From: Dehalococcoidales bacterium
GTDB lineage: Bacteria; Chloroflexota; Dehalococcoidia; Dehalococcoidales; UBA3254
Assembly (NCBI GenBank): GCA_016926695.1
Contig: JAFGOB010000069.1
Coordinates: forward strand, 1 to 11,291
Direction: 5' to 3'
DNA length: 11,291 nucleotides
Shown here: positions 1 to 6,684 of the stretch, in pieces
How the letters are laid out: each line of letters begins with the position of its first letter
Position numbering within the stretch: the first letter of the stretch is position 1
Program-made: the position numbers and the translations under genes
Notes under the pieces: generated by a model
Database searches by the model: none
What the model was told of the DNA's origin: nothing
What the model saw: the letters and a program-made list of their open reading frames with translations, nothing else

Positions 1-23
1 ACGTCAATAACAAACGCTTTCAT
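1..23 (-). CDS. Probable iron-sulfur (beta) subunit of the molybdoenzyme, 5' fragment
   Basis: Only the first seven codons and part of the eighth are in the window. They read MKAFVID from an ATG at 23, and the frame is open to the window edge. A strong Shine-Dalgarno (AAGGAGG on the minus strand, about 36-42) lies inside the end of the upstream large-subunit gene, and the start is only 5 bases past that gene's stop. An opening like this is typical of the four-cluster ferredoxin-like electron-transfer subunits that accompany DMSO-reductase-family enzymes, and transhydroxylase has such a small subunit. The identity is inferred mainly from position, because no cysteine motif is reached. The tight spacing suggests co-translation with the large subunit. 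Confidence 0.6.
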
Positions 24-28
24 GTGTC

Positions 29-2674
29 TTATTTTCCTCCTTCGACAACCCAGGCGTCGAATCGCAGGCCGGCTCCCGGGTCATATTTTCTCTTGAATGC
101 TTCGGGATATTTCCTTCTGAGTTCATCAAGATTAGCGAGACCGACCTCGGCCAGAAAGCCGCTTACGACCATACCCGTTGCGTTCTTTGATGTAATATTG
201 TGGGGAGTGATGGTGTTGATGGCTCCACCCCTGTCTATTTCACCGGGGACAATGGGATCGTACCGGGCACCATGGTCAATATATACAACTCCAGGCATCA
301 CCCTCTCGGTGACATAAGCGCCAACGAGAACAATACCTCTTTCATTGAATATCTGCACCACTTCTCCGCTGTTTATACCACGAGCCTCGGCATCTTTGGG
401 ATTGATCCAGATGGGTTCGTATTTGTAGCCATCCGGTCCGACCACCTTCCCGGTCGGAGTCTCCCTCGTCCAGGAAATATCATCACACTGCGCGTGACAC
501 CGCCAGCGAGGATGGTTGGACATTACCAGGAGAGGATACTTCTTGGCTCGTTCACTGGAAATGGCCTCATCATGACTCTCTCCCTTTTCAATCCAGTGCG
601 GGACCGGTGGTCGTTCTTCGTCGTCCGGGAAATGCTTGGCCAGGCCGGTAGACTCGTATTCCAGCAAACCGGTAGGCGTCGTCAGAGGATGGTTTTTCGG
701 GTCTTCGTTGAATTCCTGGAGGCCGACCTTGCGGTCTTTCCAATTCGGATCGGTCGGGATGACGAAGTAACCCTTCTCGACGAACTCGTCGTAAGTCATG
801 AACTTTTGTGCCCCGGAAGTCTCGAAACCGAGTTTAATATAGTCCTGAACGGACTTACCCTCGGTCAACTCCTCCAGCAGGCCCAGCCTTTCTGCTATCA
901 AGCAGACGGCGTCGTAGTCACTGACGGATTCTCCGATCGGTTCAATGCACTTTTTCTCATGAACCATAACGCGAAACTGCCCGTTGCCCGAATCTATGTT
1001 GATATCATCTTCTTCAAACTTGGTATTGATGGGGAGGATGATATCCGCAAAAAGGCAATCGTTTTCCAGCCATGGATGCTGGGCGAGGATGAACTCTATC
1101 TTCTGGCTTCTCAACGCCTTGACGTAGGAATTGGTATCATTCCAGCAGGTCAACCAGCAAGGCGTATCGGTCCAGATCATATGTACTTCGGGGCACCCAG
1201 GCGCGGGGTAGGTATACTTTACGAACTGATCGTCGGTCTCAGCGAGACACAGAGTCGTGCCGTACCAGCTGATAGGGGGGTTGAGCAGTGCATCAGGTAC
1301 CAGGTCTTTGGGAATGAATTGCTTTGGATATATGTTTTCAGGAGTCATTCCACGACCCCAATGGCCGGTTTCCATGTTCCTGATATCCCAAACTACGGGA
1401 ACCATGTATCCCCGGCTGGCTTTACTCGGGAATATAGGGGTTATGCTGTCGGGCATCGGGTTCTGGTGATGCATATTCCATTCGATCATCTTGATCTGAT
1501 GACGTCCGGGCTTGCCTAACCCCTGCATGCCCAGCAACATGGGCTCGAGCCGTCCGTTCTCCGTAGCATATGGTACCCTGATACCGGGGCCTCCGTTACC
1601 GTGCGGCAGCGTTGTTGGATTGGAGGCCCAGTTACGGGCCAGAGCTTTTATGGTCCATTCGGGAACACCGGTTTTATCCGCTGCCCAGGTAGGGGTCTTG
1701 GGAACGCCGTCCTCTTTTCCCAGAACATAATCCTCGAACTTATCGAAGCCGTAAGCATGAGTAGCGATATACTGTTTGTCGTAAGTCCCTTCGGTCATCC
1801 ATACATAAGCTACAGCCAGGCGTAGCGCGGCGTCTGTACCCGGCAGGACCGGTATCCACTTGTCAGCATGGACGGCGGCGCCGTAATTCAGGTCCGGGCA
1901 AATGTACACCTGTTTGATGCCGAGGTCCGACCACCAGTAGCACAAACGGCTCGACATCTGGCCATCCAGTCCCCAGGGTGTTGTTTCCGGGTCGCATCCC
2001 CAGAACAGGAGCAGCCTGGTGTTCTGAGCGATGTCGTACATGACATTAGCATCCGGAGCCATCTGGCCTACCGGTTCCATTCCCCAGACATGTTTAGCGC
2101 CCCAGTACCAGCCTTCCCAGCTGTCCGGATTACGGGTTTGAAGAGTATATCCACCTAGCAAATCAAGGAGCCTGACTCCACAACCATGGGAGCAGTGAAC
2201 AACCTTAAATTCCCCGTGGCCATCCATCTGTGCGAAAATTGAATAGGGCCCGTATTCCTTAATGACCCTTCTCATTTCCTTAGCTATATAATCCAAGGCT
2301 TCATCCCAGGAAATCCGGACATACTTGCTATTGCCCCGGTTTTGCGGGTTTCTTTCTCCATCCGGGTCCCAATCGATCCTCTTCAGCGGATAAAGTACCC
2401 TGTTCGGCGAATAGACCCGCTTCTTGTACGCAAGGCTGTACGTACCGGGCAGAGCCTTCATTCCTGCCTCAAAGGGCTTGTCACGCACATCCATTACCCA
2501 GGGATTGAAACTTTCCTTATCGTATTTCCAGTCGAAATGCAGCGGCCTTACCCTGACTATCCTGCCGTTCTTGACATCCGCCACAGAGGAGTTACCGTTC
2601 GGACCGAATCCAAGCGTGATAGGAATTGATTTTTCATCCAAGGCATGAGTTTTGGGTTTTCCTCGGGCTGGCAT
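29..2674 (-). CDS. Molybdopterin oxidoreductase large subunit, pyrogallol transhydroxylase-like
   Basis: This is an 881-residue member of the DMSO reductase family of molybdenum/tungsten bis-pterin enzymes. No CxxC-type N-terminal 4Fe-4S motif is present, and the protein starts directly in the pterin-binding fold (about residues 15-50, then ISWDEALDYIAKEM at 121-134). There is no twin-arginine or other signal peptide, so it should be cytoplasmic. Both features, and the length, fit the alpha subunit of pyrogallol-phloroglucinol transhydroxylase (about 875 residues). That enzyme passes hydroxyl groups between trihydroxybenzenes and coordinates the metal with Ser. Here NPDSWEGW (182-189) supplies a candidate Asp184-Ser185 pair, and H153, H160 and H163 are nearby candidates for an active-site His. 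The C-terminal molybdopterin dinucleotide-binding domain spans about 712-835. The ATG at 2674 has AAAGGAGT 7 bases upstream. The upstream neighbours are importer permeases, 112 bases away. The fold family is secure. The exact reaction is inferred, and a different hydroxyl-transfer or redox reaction on another substrate is possible. Confidence 0.85.
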   Translation of the reverse strand: MPARGKPKTHALDEKSIPITLGFGPNGNSSVADVKNGRIVRVRPLHFDWKYDKESFNPWVMDVRDKPFEAGMKALPGTYSLAYKKRVYSPNRVLYPLKRIDWDPDGERNPQNRGNSKYVRISWDEALDYIAKEMRRVIKEYGPYSIFAQMDGHGEFKVVHCSHGCGVRLLDLLGGYTLQTRNPDSWEGWYWGAKHVWGMEPVGQMAPDANVMYDIAQNTRLLLFWGCDPETTPWGLDGQMSSRLCYWWSDLGIKQVYICPDLNYGAAVHADKWIPVLPGTDAALRLAVAYVWMTEGTYDKQYIATHAYGFDKFEDYVLGKEDGVPKTPTWAADKTGVPEWTIKALARNWASNPTTLPHGNGGPGIRVPYATENGRLEPMLLGMQGLGKPGRHQIKMIEWNMHHQNPMPDSITPIFPSKASRGYMVPVVWDIRNMETGHWGRGMTPENIYPKQFIPKDLVPDALLNPPISWYGTTLCLAETDDQFVKYTYPAPGCPEVHMIWTDTPCWLTCWNDTNSYVKALRSQKIEFILAQHPWLENDCLFADIILPINTKFEEDDINIDSGNGQFRVMVHEKKCIEPIGESVSDYDAVCLIAERLGLLEELTEGKSVQDYIKLGFETSGAQKFMTYDEFVEKGYFVIPTDPNWKDRKVGLQEFNEDPKNHPLTTPTGLLEYESTGLAKHFPDDEERPPVPHWIEKGESHDEAISSERAKKYPLLVMSNHPRWRCHAQCDDISWTRETPTGKVVGPDGYKYEPIWINPKDAEARGINSGEVVQIFNERGIVLVGAYVTERVMPGVVYIDHGARYDPIVPGEIDRGGAINTITPHNITSKNATGMVVSGFLAEVGLANLDELRRKYPEAFKRKYDPGAGLRFDAWVVEGGK

Positions 2675-2786
2675 AATATTACTCCTTTCTCCAGAGCATG
2701 CAATGTCGTTGAAACTCCCGGGGTACCGGAACGCACATTGCGGTACGACTTGTTCGATTGATTCAATATACTAACATCGATTAAGA

Positions 2787-3671
2787 CTACAGAATGCCTC
2801 TAAGTTTGGGGTCGAGTGCATCCCGCAGCCCATCGCCTACCATGGCAAAACTGAAAACAGCCAACATGAGAACAAAACCTGGAGCAAATGAGAGTAATGG
2901 AGCCATAAGAAGAAAATCGCGGCCCTCACTGATCATACTTCCCCAAGCCGGAATAGGTGATTCCACACCTATGCCGAGAAAGCTGAGGCCGGCTTCGGCT
3001 AGTATGGTTTGTCCCAGCATCATGGTCATGTAGACAATGACCGGCTGAAAGCTGTTGGGCAGTATATGCCTGATCATAACGCGGTAGCTGTCAGCTCCCA
3101 GCGAATGCATCGCCAAGACGTAATCGTTTTCCTTCGTGGTAAGAACCTGACCGCACATCAGCCTGGTATATCCGGGAATCAGACCTACCGTCAACGCAAT
3201 TATAACGTTCATAATCCCGGACCCGAGCATGGACGCAACAATGAGTGCCAATATTATCATCGGGAAAGCCATTAAGGCATCCATCAATCTCATGATTATG
3301 ACGAACGCCCACTTGCCAAGATATCCTGCCACCAGACCCAGCAGACAGCCGATAAAACCTGACACGAAAATCGCGACCATACCTATCATCAGGGAAGTGC
3401 GTGTACCATACATGATACGGGTTAAAATATCCCTTCCGAGCGTATCCGTCCCCAGGAGGTGCTGGATGCTGGGGGGCAGCAGAGTTTCCCGGAGAGACGT
3501 TTCGTAGGGATTATAAGGAGCTATCAATGGAGAAAATAGCGCGACGATTATCAACAGCAGAACAATCACGACGCCGAAGGCGACAACGCCGCGGCCGAGG
3601 AACAGTCTGACAAACCGTCGCAGTTCGTTAACGCGTGGAGGAGCTTCACTTATTTCGGCAACTGCATTCAA
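2787..3671 (-). CDS. Peptide/nickel-type ABC importer permease, DppC/OppC family
   Basis: This 294-residue inner-membrane permease belongs to the DppC/OppC family. A cytoplasmic N-terminus of about 25 residues precedes a membrane helix (about 28-50). The family signature follows, with APYNPYE (51-57) and LLGTDTLGRDILTRIMYGTR (72-91). The BPD_transp_1 core has further helices at about 96-117, 122-149, 152-167, 207-224 and 258-278. The cytoplasmic coupling loop is at about 182-212 (DYVLAMHSLGADSYRVMIRH), where an ATPase subunit would dock. The start is a TTG at 3671 with AGGAAGG just upstream, overlapping the stop of the DppB-type gene 12 bases before it. No better in-frame start exists, so the two permeases are probably translationally coupled. 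The partner ATPases are not in the window. The family covers dipeptides, oligopeptides, nickel, opines and other small solutes, so the sequence does not fix the substrate. Confidence 0.93.
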   Translation of the reverse strand: MNAVAEISEAPPRVNELRRFVRLFLGRGVVAFGVVIVLLLIIVALFSPLIAPYNPYETSLRETLLPPSIQHLLGTDTLGRDILTRIMYGTRTSLMIGMVAIFVSGFIGCLLGLVAGYLGKWAFVIIMRLMDALMAFPMIILALIVASMLGSGIMNVIIALTVGLIPGYTRLMCGQVLTTKENDYVLAMHSLGADSYRVMIRHILPNSFQPVIVYMTMMLGQTILAEAGLSFLGIGVESPIPAWGSMISEGRDFLLMAPLLSFAPGFVLMLAVFSFAMVGDGLRDALDPKLRGIL

Positions 3672-3683
3672 AATGACGCCTTC

Positions 3684-4640
3684 CTAGTCATAATGGACTC
3701 GTGGATCAACGTAGCCATAGATAATGTCCACGGCAATATTTATCATCACAATAGATACGCCGATTATCATGGTAATTCCCTGCACGTATGGATAATCCTG
3801 GTTGCTGACGGAAGATACCAGTAGATAGCCCATGCCGGGAATATTAAAGACTGTTTCAATCAAGACCGAACCGCCGACAATCATGCTGAGATGCATCCCA
3901 GCCAGGGTAATAATCGGCATTATCCCATTTTTCAGGGCGTGTTTGGTGACGATCATCCTCTCACGTAACCCTTTGCTCCAAGCGGTACGTATGTAGTCCT
4001 GGTGCATGACCTCGATCATGCTGGAACGGATCTGACGCGCCGTTCCGGAGATTGGGAAGACGACAAGGCAGATTACCGGCATGATGATCTGTTTCGTGTT
4101 CAGCCAGAAATCCTCCACCGGAGAGGTATAGCCCATGGTCGGCAGCCAGGAAAGCTGCAAACCGAATAGATACACGAGTAGAAATCCTAGCCAGAAGCTG
4201 GGCACGGTCATACCTATATTGGCGAGTACTGTCACCACCGTATCAGCCATTTTCCCCCGCCTGACTGCGGCAACAATTCCCATTGGAATACCGATGAGAT
4301 TACCGAGAATAAAGGCCAGCAGCCCTATATGCAATGATATAAGGGCACGCCGCAAAATTTCGGCTCTCACGGCCCTATGATTTAAGATTGAAATTCCGAA
4401 GTCTCCGGTCACGAACTTGGAAACCCAGTCTACGTACTGGATATATATTGGTCTATCCAGTCCGTACTCGTGCCTCAACCTTTCCATTTCCTGTTGGGTA
4501 AATTCATTCCATTCGCTGGAAGTCACGATCAGGAGAATAGGATCACCAGGAAGAAGGCGCATACTGATGAAAACGATAAGGGAAACCAGTATCAGGATAA
4601 TAATACCCTGTAATAATCTACGTACTATAAAGGTACCCAT
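3684..4640 (-). CDS. Peptide/nickel-type ABC importer permease, DppB/OppB family
   Basis: This 318-residue integral membrane permease pairs with the DppC-type protein downstream to form the transport channel. The N-terminus, MGTFIVRRLLQGIIILILVS, is the usual DppB opening: basic residues and then the first helix (about 9-29). The conserved LLPGDP follows at 29-34, then a periplasmic region (about 35-98) and the BPD_transp_1 core (about 100-310). The cytoplasmic coupling loop is DYIRTAWSKGLRERMIVTKH (215-234), a good match to the family EAA-type loop. FNIPGMGYLL (265-274) and the C-terminal VDPR (311-314) are also typical. The length is normal. The ATG at 4640 lacks a strong Shine-Dalgarno sequence. 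A strong hairpin and 163 bases separate it from the binding-protein gene, which would allow it lower expression than the binding protein. Confidence 0.93.
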   Translation of the reverse strand: MGTFIVRRLLQGIIILILVSLIVFISMRLLPGDPILLIVTSSEWNEFTQQEMERLRHEYGLDRPIYIQYVDWVSKFVTGDFGISILNHRAVRAEILRRALISLHIGLLAFILGNLIGIPMGIVAAVRRGKMADTVVTVLANIGMTVPSFWLGFLLVYLFGLQLSWLPTMGYTSPVEDFWLNTKQIIMPVICLVVFPISGTARQIRSSMIEVMHQDYIRTAWSKGLRERMIVTKHALKNGIMPIITLAGMHLSMIVGGSVLIETVFNIPGMGYLLVSSVSNQDYPYVQGITMIIGVSIVMINIAVDIIYGYVDPRVHYD

Positions 4641-4721
4641 AGCTATCGATCAAGACAATAACATTACCTGGAAAAGTATTGCTTTCTCCTTATCAGCGTG
4701 AAGTACCGAGTCCTTTTCCTT

Positions 4722-4753
4722 GCGCGGGTCGGGCTCAGGTTCCCGACCCGCGC
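4722..4753 (-). promoter_or_regulatory. Strong intercistronic hairpin between binding-protein and permease genes
   Basis: A perfect 12-bp inverted repeat (arms 4722-4733 and 4742-4753, GCGCGGGTCGGG and its complement) encloses an 8-base loop. It lies in the 163-base gap between the solute-binding protein and the DppB-type permease. The minus-strand transcript has no U-run after it (the next bases are AAGGAAAAGG). An RNA stabiliser or partial attenuator, giving more binding protein than permease, is therefore more likely than a full terminator. Such an element between a binding protein and its permeases is known from other ABC importer operons. The structure is seen directly, and its role is inferred. 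Confidence 0.75.
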
Positions 4754-4803
4754 GGCAATTTTCTCTATCGTTGGTAACAACCGTTTTTAGTTAAGACTGA
4801 AGG

Positions 4804-6396
4804 CTATTTATCCAACCATACTTCATCAGGGTTCCAATACAACGGGAAATCACCACGTGTACAGACACCGCTATCCTTGACATACGGTCGTACCGCGTAA
4901 CTCATCCCGCCTTGATAAACGGGAATGTCGACAGCTTTCTCGTATACTAAGTCGGTGATTTCCTGCATGAGATCTACGTCCGGTTCGGCTGTACTATAAC
5001 TTTCCACTATCATCGCATCTATATCATCGTCGCGATATTTACTTACATACCAGGTATTTCCCGGCAATGTTGTATACCAACCGGAAATCGTAGAGGTAAA
5101 ACGACCGGAACTAGGCAGGCCGATAAGCACTAAGCCGTCCCAGGTCTGATTATTCATAAACTGGAAGAACTTGGCCGCCTCGTAGAATACGATTTCAACA
5201 TCGATGCCAACTCTACCCAGATAGTCCTGGATAGCTACGGAGCAATCCCTCTGAGTACCGGGCATCGGGTAGAGCGTGGTCTTGAAACCGTCAGGATAGC
5301 CGGCTTCCGTCAAGAGTTGTTTGGCTTTGTCCGGATCATACCCACGGCCTCTGAAGTTGGGATCATAAACAGGTGTGAAAGGAGCTACGAAACCATATGC
5401 AGGCGTCCACTCACCGTAACCCTGACCTTCAGCCAGAGCCTCGATATCAATTGCGTAGCCGGCTGCCTGGCGCACTTGATCTGCCACCCAGGGAGACCCT
5501 TCCGTAACGCCGGAGGGGATGATCACAAAGACGCACTCCTTGGCAGTGACAACTTCGAAACCAGCAGATCTCATATCATACGTCTCTTTGCCTAGTTCGG
5601 CGATATTGAGATCCCCTTCGCCGGATAAAAATGCGGCTTTTCTGGCAGTCCAGTCTGGTATGTATTTGATAACGATCTTGTCAACGTACGGGTGACCGGG
5701 GTTCCAATAGTCTGGATTTCTGACGCCAACTGTTTCGACTCCGTCTTCATAAGAGTCGAAGACAAAAGCGCCAGTTCCCACCGGGTTCAGTCGGAGCCAA
5801 TCAAGACCTTTTTCATCGTAACTTTTCTTGGAGTGCATGAAGCATGAGGTAGTGAAACCGCCCAGAAGGTAGTTGCGCCATTCGGTCAGTTGCACTTTAA
5901 TGGTGTAGTTGTCCAGGATTTCTATCGATTCCCAATAAGGCGCCTTGCCAAGTTCGATACGCTGGTCCAAGTTCCATTTGGCGACTTCCGCATTGAAATC
6001 AGAGCCATCATGGAACTTGACACCCTCTCTCAAATGGAAAACAATCGTGGCCGCCTGCCAATCTGTTTCCCAAGAGGTGGCTAGCCAAGGATGCATCTCT
6101 CCATCGATGGTATCTTTCACAAGACCTTCAAAGAAGAGTTGCAAGGTACCATTGATCTCTCCAATCGCTTCTGGCTGCCACCCAATATTACCAGCAGCAC
6201 CGCGCCACAATAGAGTCAAAGTACCGCCGGTTTTAGGTCCGGATTGAGGTGAGGTCGTAGGAGTTGTCGTAGAACTTGTCGCTTGCGTTGTCTGGCTCTG
6301 TGTCGTTGTAGTGGTCTCCTTGGACCCACCGCAGCCGACGATCAGAGAACCTACCAAAATCAAAGCTAAAACTAAAAATATGAGTTTTTTCCTCAT
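4804..6396 (-). CDS. ABC importer solute-binding lipoprotein, family 5 (peptide/nickel type)
   Basis: From the chosen ATG at 6396 the product is 530 residues. It opens with a basic N-terminus, a hydrophobic core and a lipobox (LIVGC, lipidated Cys22), so it should be a membrane-anchored lipoprotein. A Thr/Ser/Gln-rich low-complexity linker (about 27-53) leads to the SBP_bac_5 domain. The family hallmark, HPWLATSWETDW followed by FHLREGVKFHDGSDFNAEVA, begins about 120 residues in. The domain runs to the C-terminus, and the length is normal for DppA/OppA-like proteins. The start is set by AAGGAGGG at 6403-6410, six bases upstream. An in-frame ATG at 6462 would add 22 residues (MNIAERYLAFYGRQGISQGG then TA) that do not belong in front of a signal peptide, and its Shine-Dalgarno abuts the ATG. 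It is the first gene of the operon with the two permeases. Ligand class cannot be read from the sequence. The downstream molybdoenzyme hints at that enzyme's substrate. Confidence 0.93.
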   Translation of the reverse strand: MRKKLIFLVLALILVGSLIVGCGGSKETTTTTQSQTTQATSSTTTPTTSPQSGPKTGGTLTLLWRGAAGNIGWQPEAIGEINGTLQLFFEGLVKDTIDGEMHPWLATSWETDWQAATIVFHLREGVKFHDGSDFNAEVAKWNLDQRIELGKAPYWESIEILDNYTIKVQLTEWRNYLLGGFTTSCFMHSKKSYDEKGLDWLRLNPVGTGAFVFDSYEDGVETVGVRNPDYWNPGHPYVDKIVIKYIPDWTARKAAFLSGEGDLNIAELGKETYDMRSAGFEVVTAKECVFVIIPSGVTEGSPWVADQVRQAAGYAIDIEALAEGQGYGEWTPAYGFVAPFTPVYDPNFRGRGYDPDKAKQLLTEAGYPDGFKTTLYPMPGTQRDCSVAIQDYLGRVGIDVEIVFYEAAKFFQFMNNQTWDGLVLIGLPSSGRFTSTISGWYTTLPGNTWYVSKYRDDDIDAMIVESYSTAEPDVDLMQEITDLVYEKAVDIPVYQGGMSYAVRPYVKDSGVCTRGDFPLYWNPDEVWLDK

Positions 6397-6402
6397 TGCA
6401 GT

Positions 6403-6410
6403 CCCTCCTT
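6403..6410 (-). promoter_or_regulatory. Ribosome binding site fixing the binding-protein start
   Basis: AAGGAGGG on the minus strand sits 6 bases before the ATG at 6396 and is a near-perfect Shine-Dalgarno. The same 10-base string (CAAGGAGGGA on the minus strand) occurs exactly 60 bases upstream at 6462-6471. There it touches the in-frame ATG at 6462 with almost no spacing, so that upstream start should be inefficient. Confidence 0.8.
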
Positions 6411-6511
6411 GGCTAATTCCTTGCCTGCCATAAAAAGCCAGATATCGTTCTGCGATATTCATCCCTCCTTGTCATAAATATTGGTATCCGGTACATTCTC
6501 CAGATTCAACC

Positions 6512-6521
6512 TCGATATCGA
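6512..6521. promoter_or_regulatory. 10-bp palindrome in the leader of the importer transcript
   Basis: TCGATATCGA is a perfect 10-bp palindrome about 115 bases upstream of the binding-protein ATG and about 45-55 bases downstream of the predicted transcription start. It shares the GATATCG core with the inverted repeat at 6629-6660 and with ATATCG-TTCTG-CGATAT at 6442-6458. It could be an auxiliary operator. No function is demonstrated. Confidence 0.4.
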
Positions 6522-6571
6522 TCAGCACTCTTCCATCTTTCTACTGAAGACTGGCTGTCATGATTGTAGGA

Positions 6572-6601
6572 ATTATAGTCCGGCACATATTCTAAGGGCA
6601 A
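6572..6601 (-). promoter_or_regulatory. Predicted sigma70-type promoter of the importer/molybdoenzyme operon
   Basis: Read on the minus strand, TTGCCC (6596-6601) and a perfect TATAAT (6572-6577) are separated by 18 bases. The -35 box matches TTGACA at four of six positions. Transcription would start near 6565, leaving a leader of about 170 nt before the ATG at 6396. The imperfect -35 and the inverted repeat centred about 80 bases upstream of the start are compatible with activator dependence. Confidence 0.55.
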
Positions 6602-6628
6602 TACCTTTAGTTGAGTATATATTCGCGG

Positions 6629-6660
6629 CAACGATATAGTACTTTCATATGATATCGTTG
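6629..6660. promoter_or_regulatory. Candidate operator: 9-bp inverted repeat in the divergent promoter region
   Basis: CAACGATAT (6629-6637) and its exact complement ATATCGTTG (6652-6660) are separated by 14 bases. Arm centres are 23 bp apart, roughly two helical turns. A further ATATCGTT occurs at 6442-6449. The repeat lies upstream of the importer operon's -35 box. Its right arm falls between the -10 box of the regulator gene and where its -35 would be. It is a good candidate binding site for the adjacent LuxR-type regulator, perhaps activating the operon and repressing the regulator's own gene. The repeat is seen directly, and the binding protein is inferred. Confidence 0.55.
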
Positions 6661-6664
6661 ACAG

Positions 6665-6670
6665 TATAAT
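6665..6670 (+). promoter_or_regulatory. Predicted -10 box of the regulator gene
   Basis: A perfect TATAAT lies upstream of the response-regulator gene. The hexamer 17 bases upstream (CTTTCA, 6642-6647) is a poor -35 match. Transcription would start near 6677, only about 8 bases before the GTG at 6685. If this promoter is real, the ATG at 6712 becomes a serious alternative start. Confidence 0.4.
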
Positions 6671-6684
6671 TAAAAAGGACTATA

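Noticed and set aside
200..1519. 439-codon open frame on the plus strand opposite the molybdoenzyme gene
   Set aside because: It is fully antisense to a gene whose product has clear family motifs throughout. The translation shows no recognisable domain and no Shine-Dalgarno. It is a shadow frame.
2557..2766. 69-codon minus-strand frame overlapping the start of the molybdoenzyme gene
   Set aside because: It overlaps the real start in another frame, has no ribosome site and shows no similarity pattern. A leader peptide role cannot be supported.
4722..4753. Intrinsic terminator ending transcription after the binding-protein gene
   Set aside because: The stem is strong, but the minus-strand transcript continues with an A/G-rich stretch instead of U residues. 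It was annotated as an intercistronic hairpin instead.
6397..6462. Upstream ATG at 6462 as the binding-protein start
   Set aside because: Its Shine-Dalgarno abuts the ATG, and the extra 22 residues would sit in front of a complete lipoprotein signal peptide.
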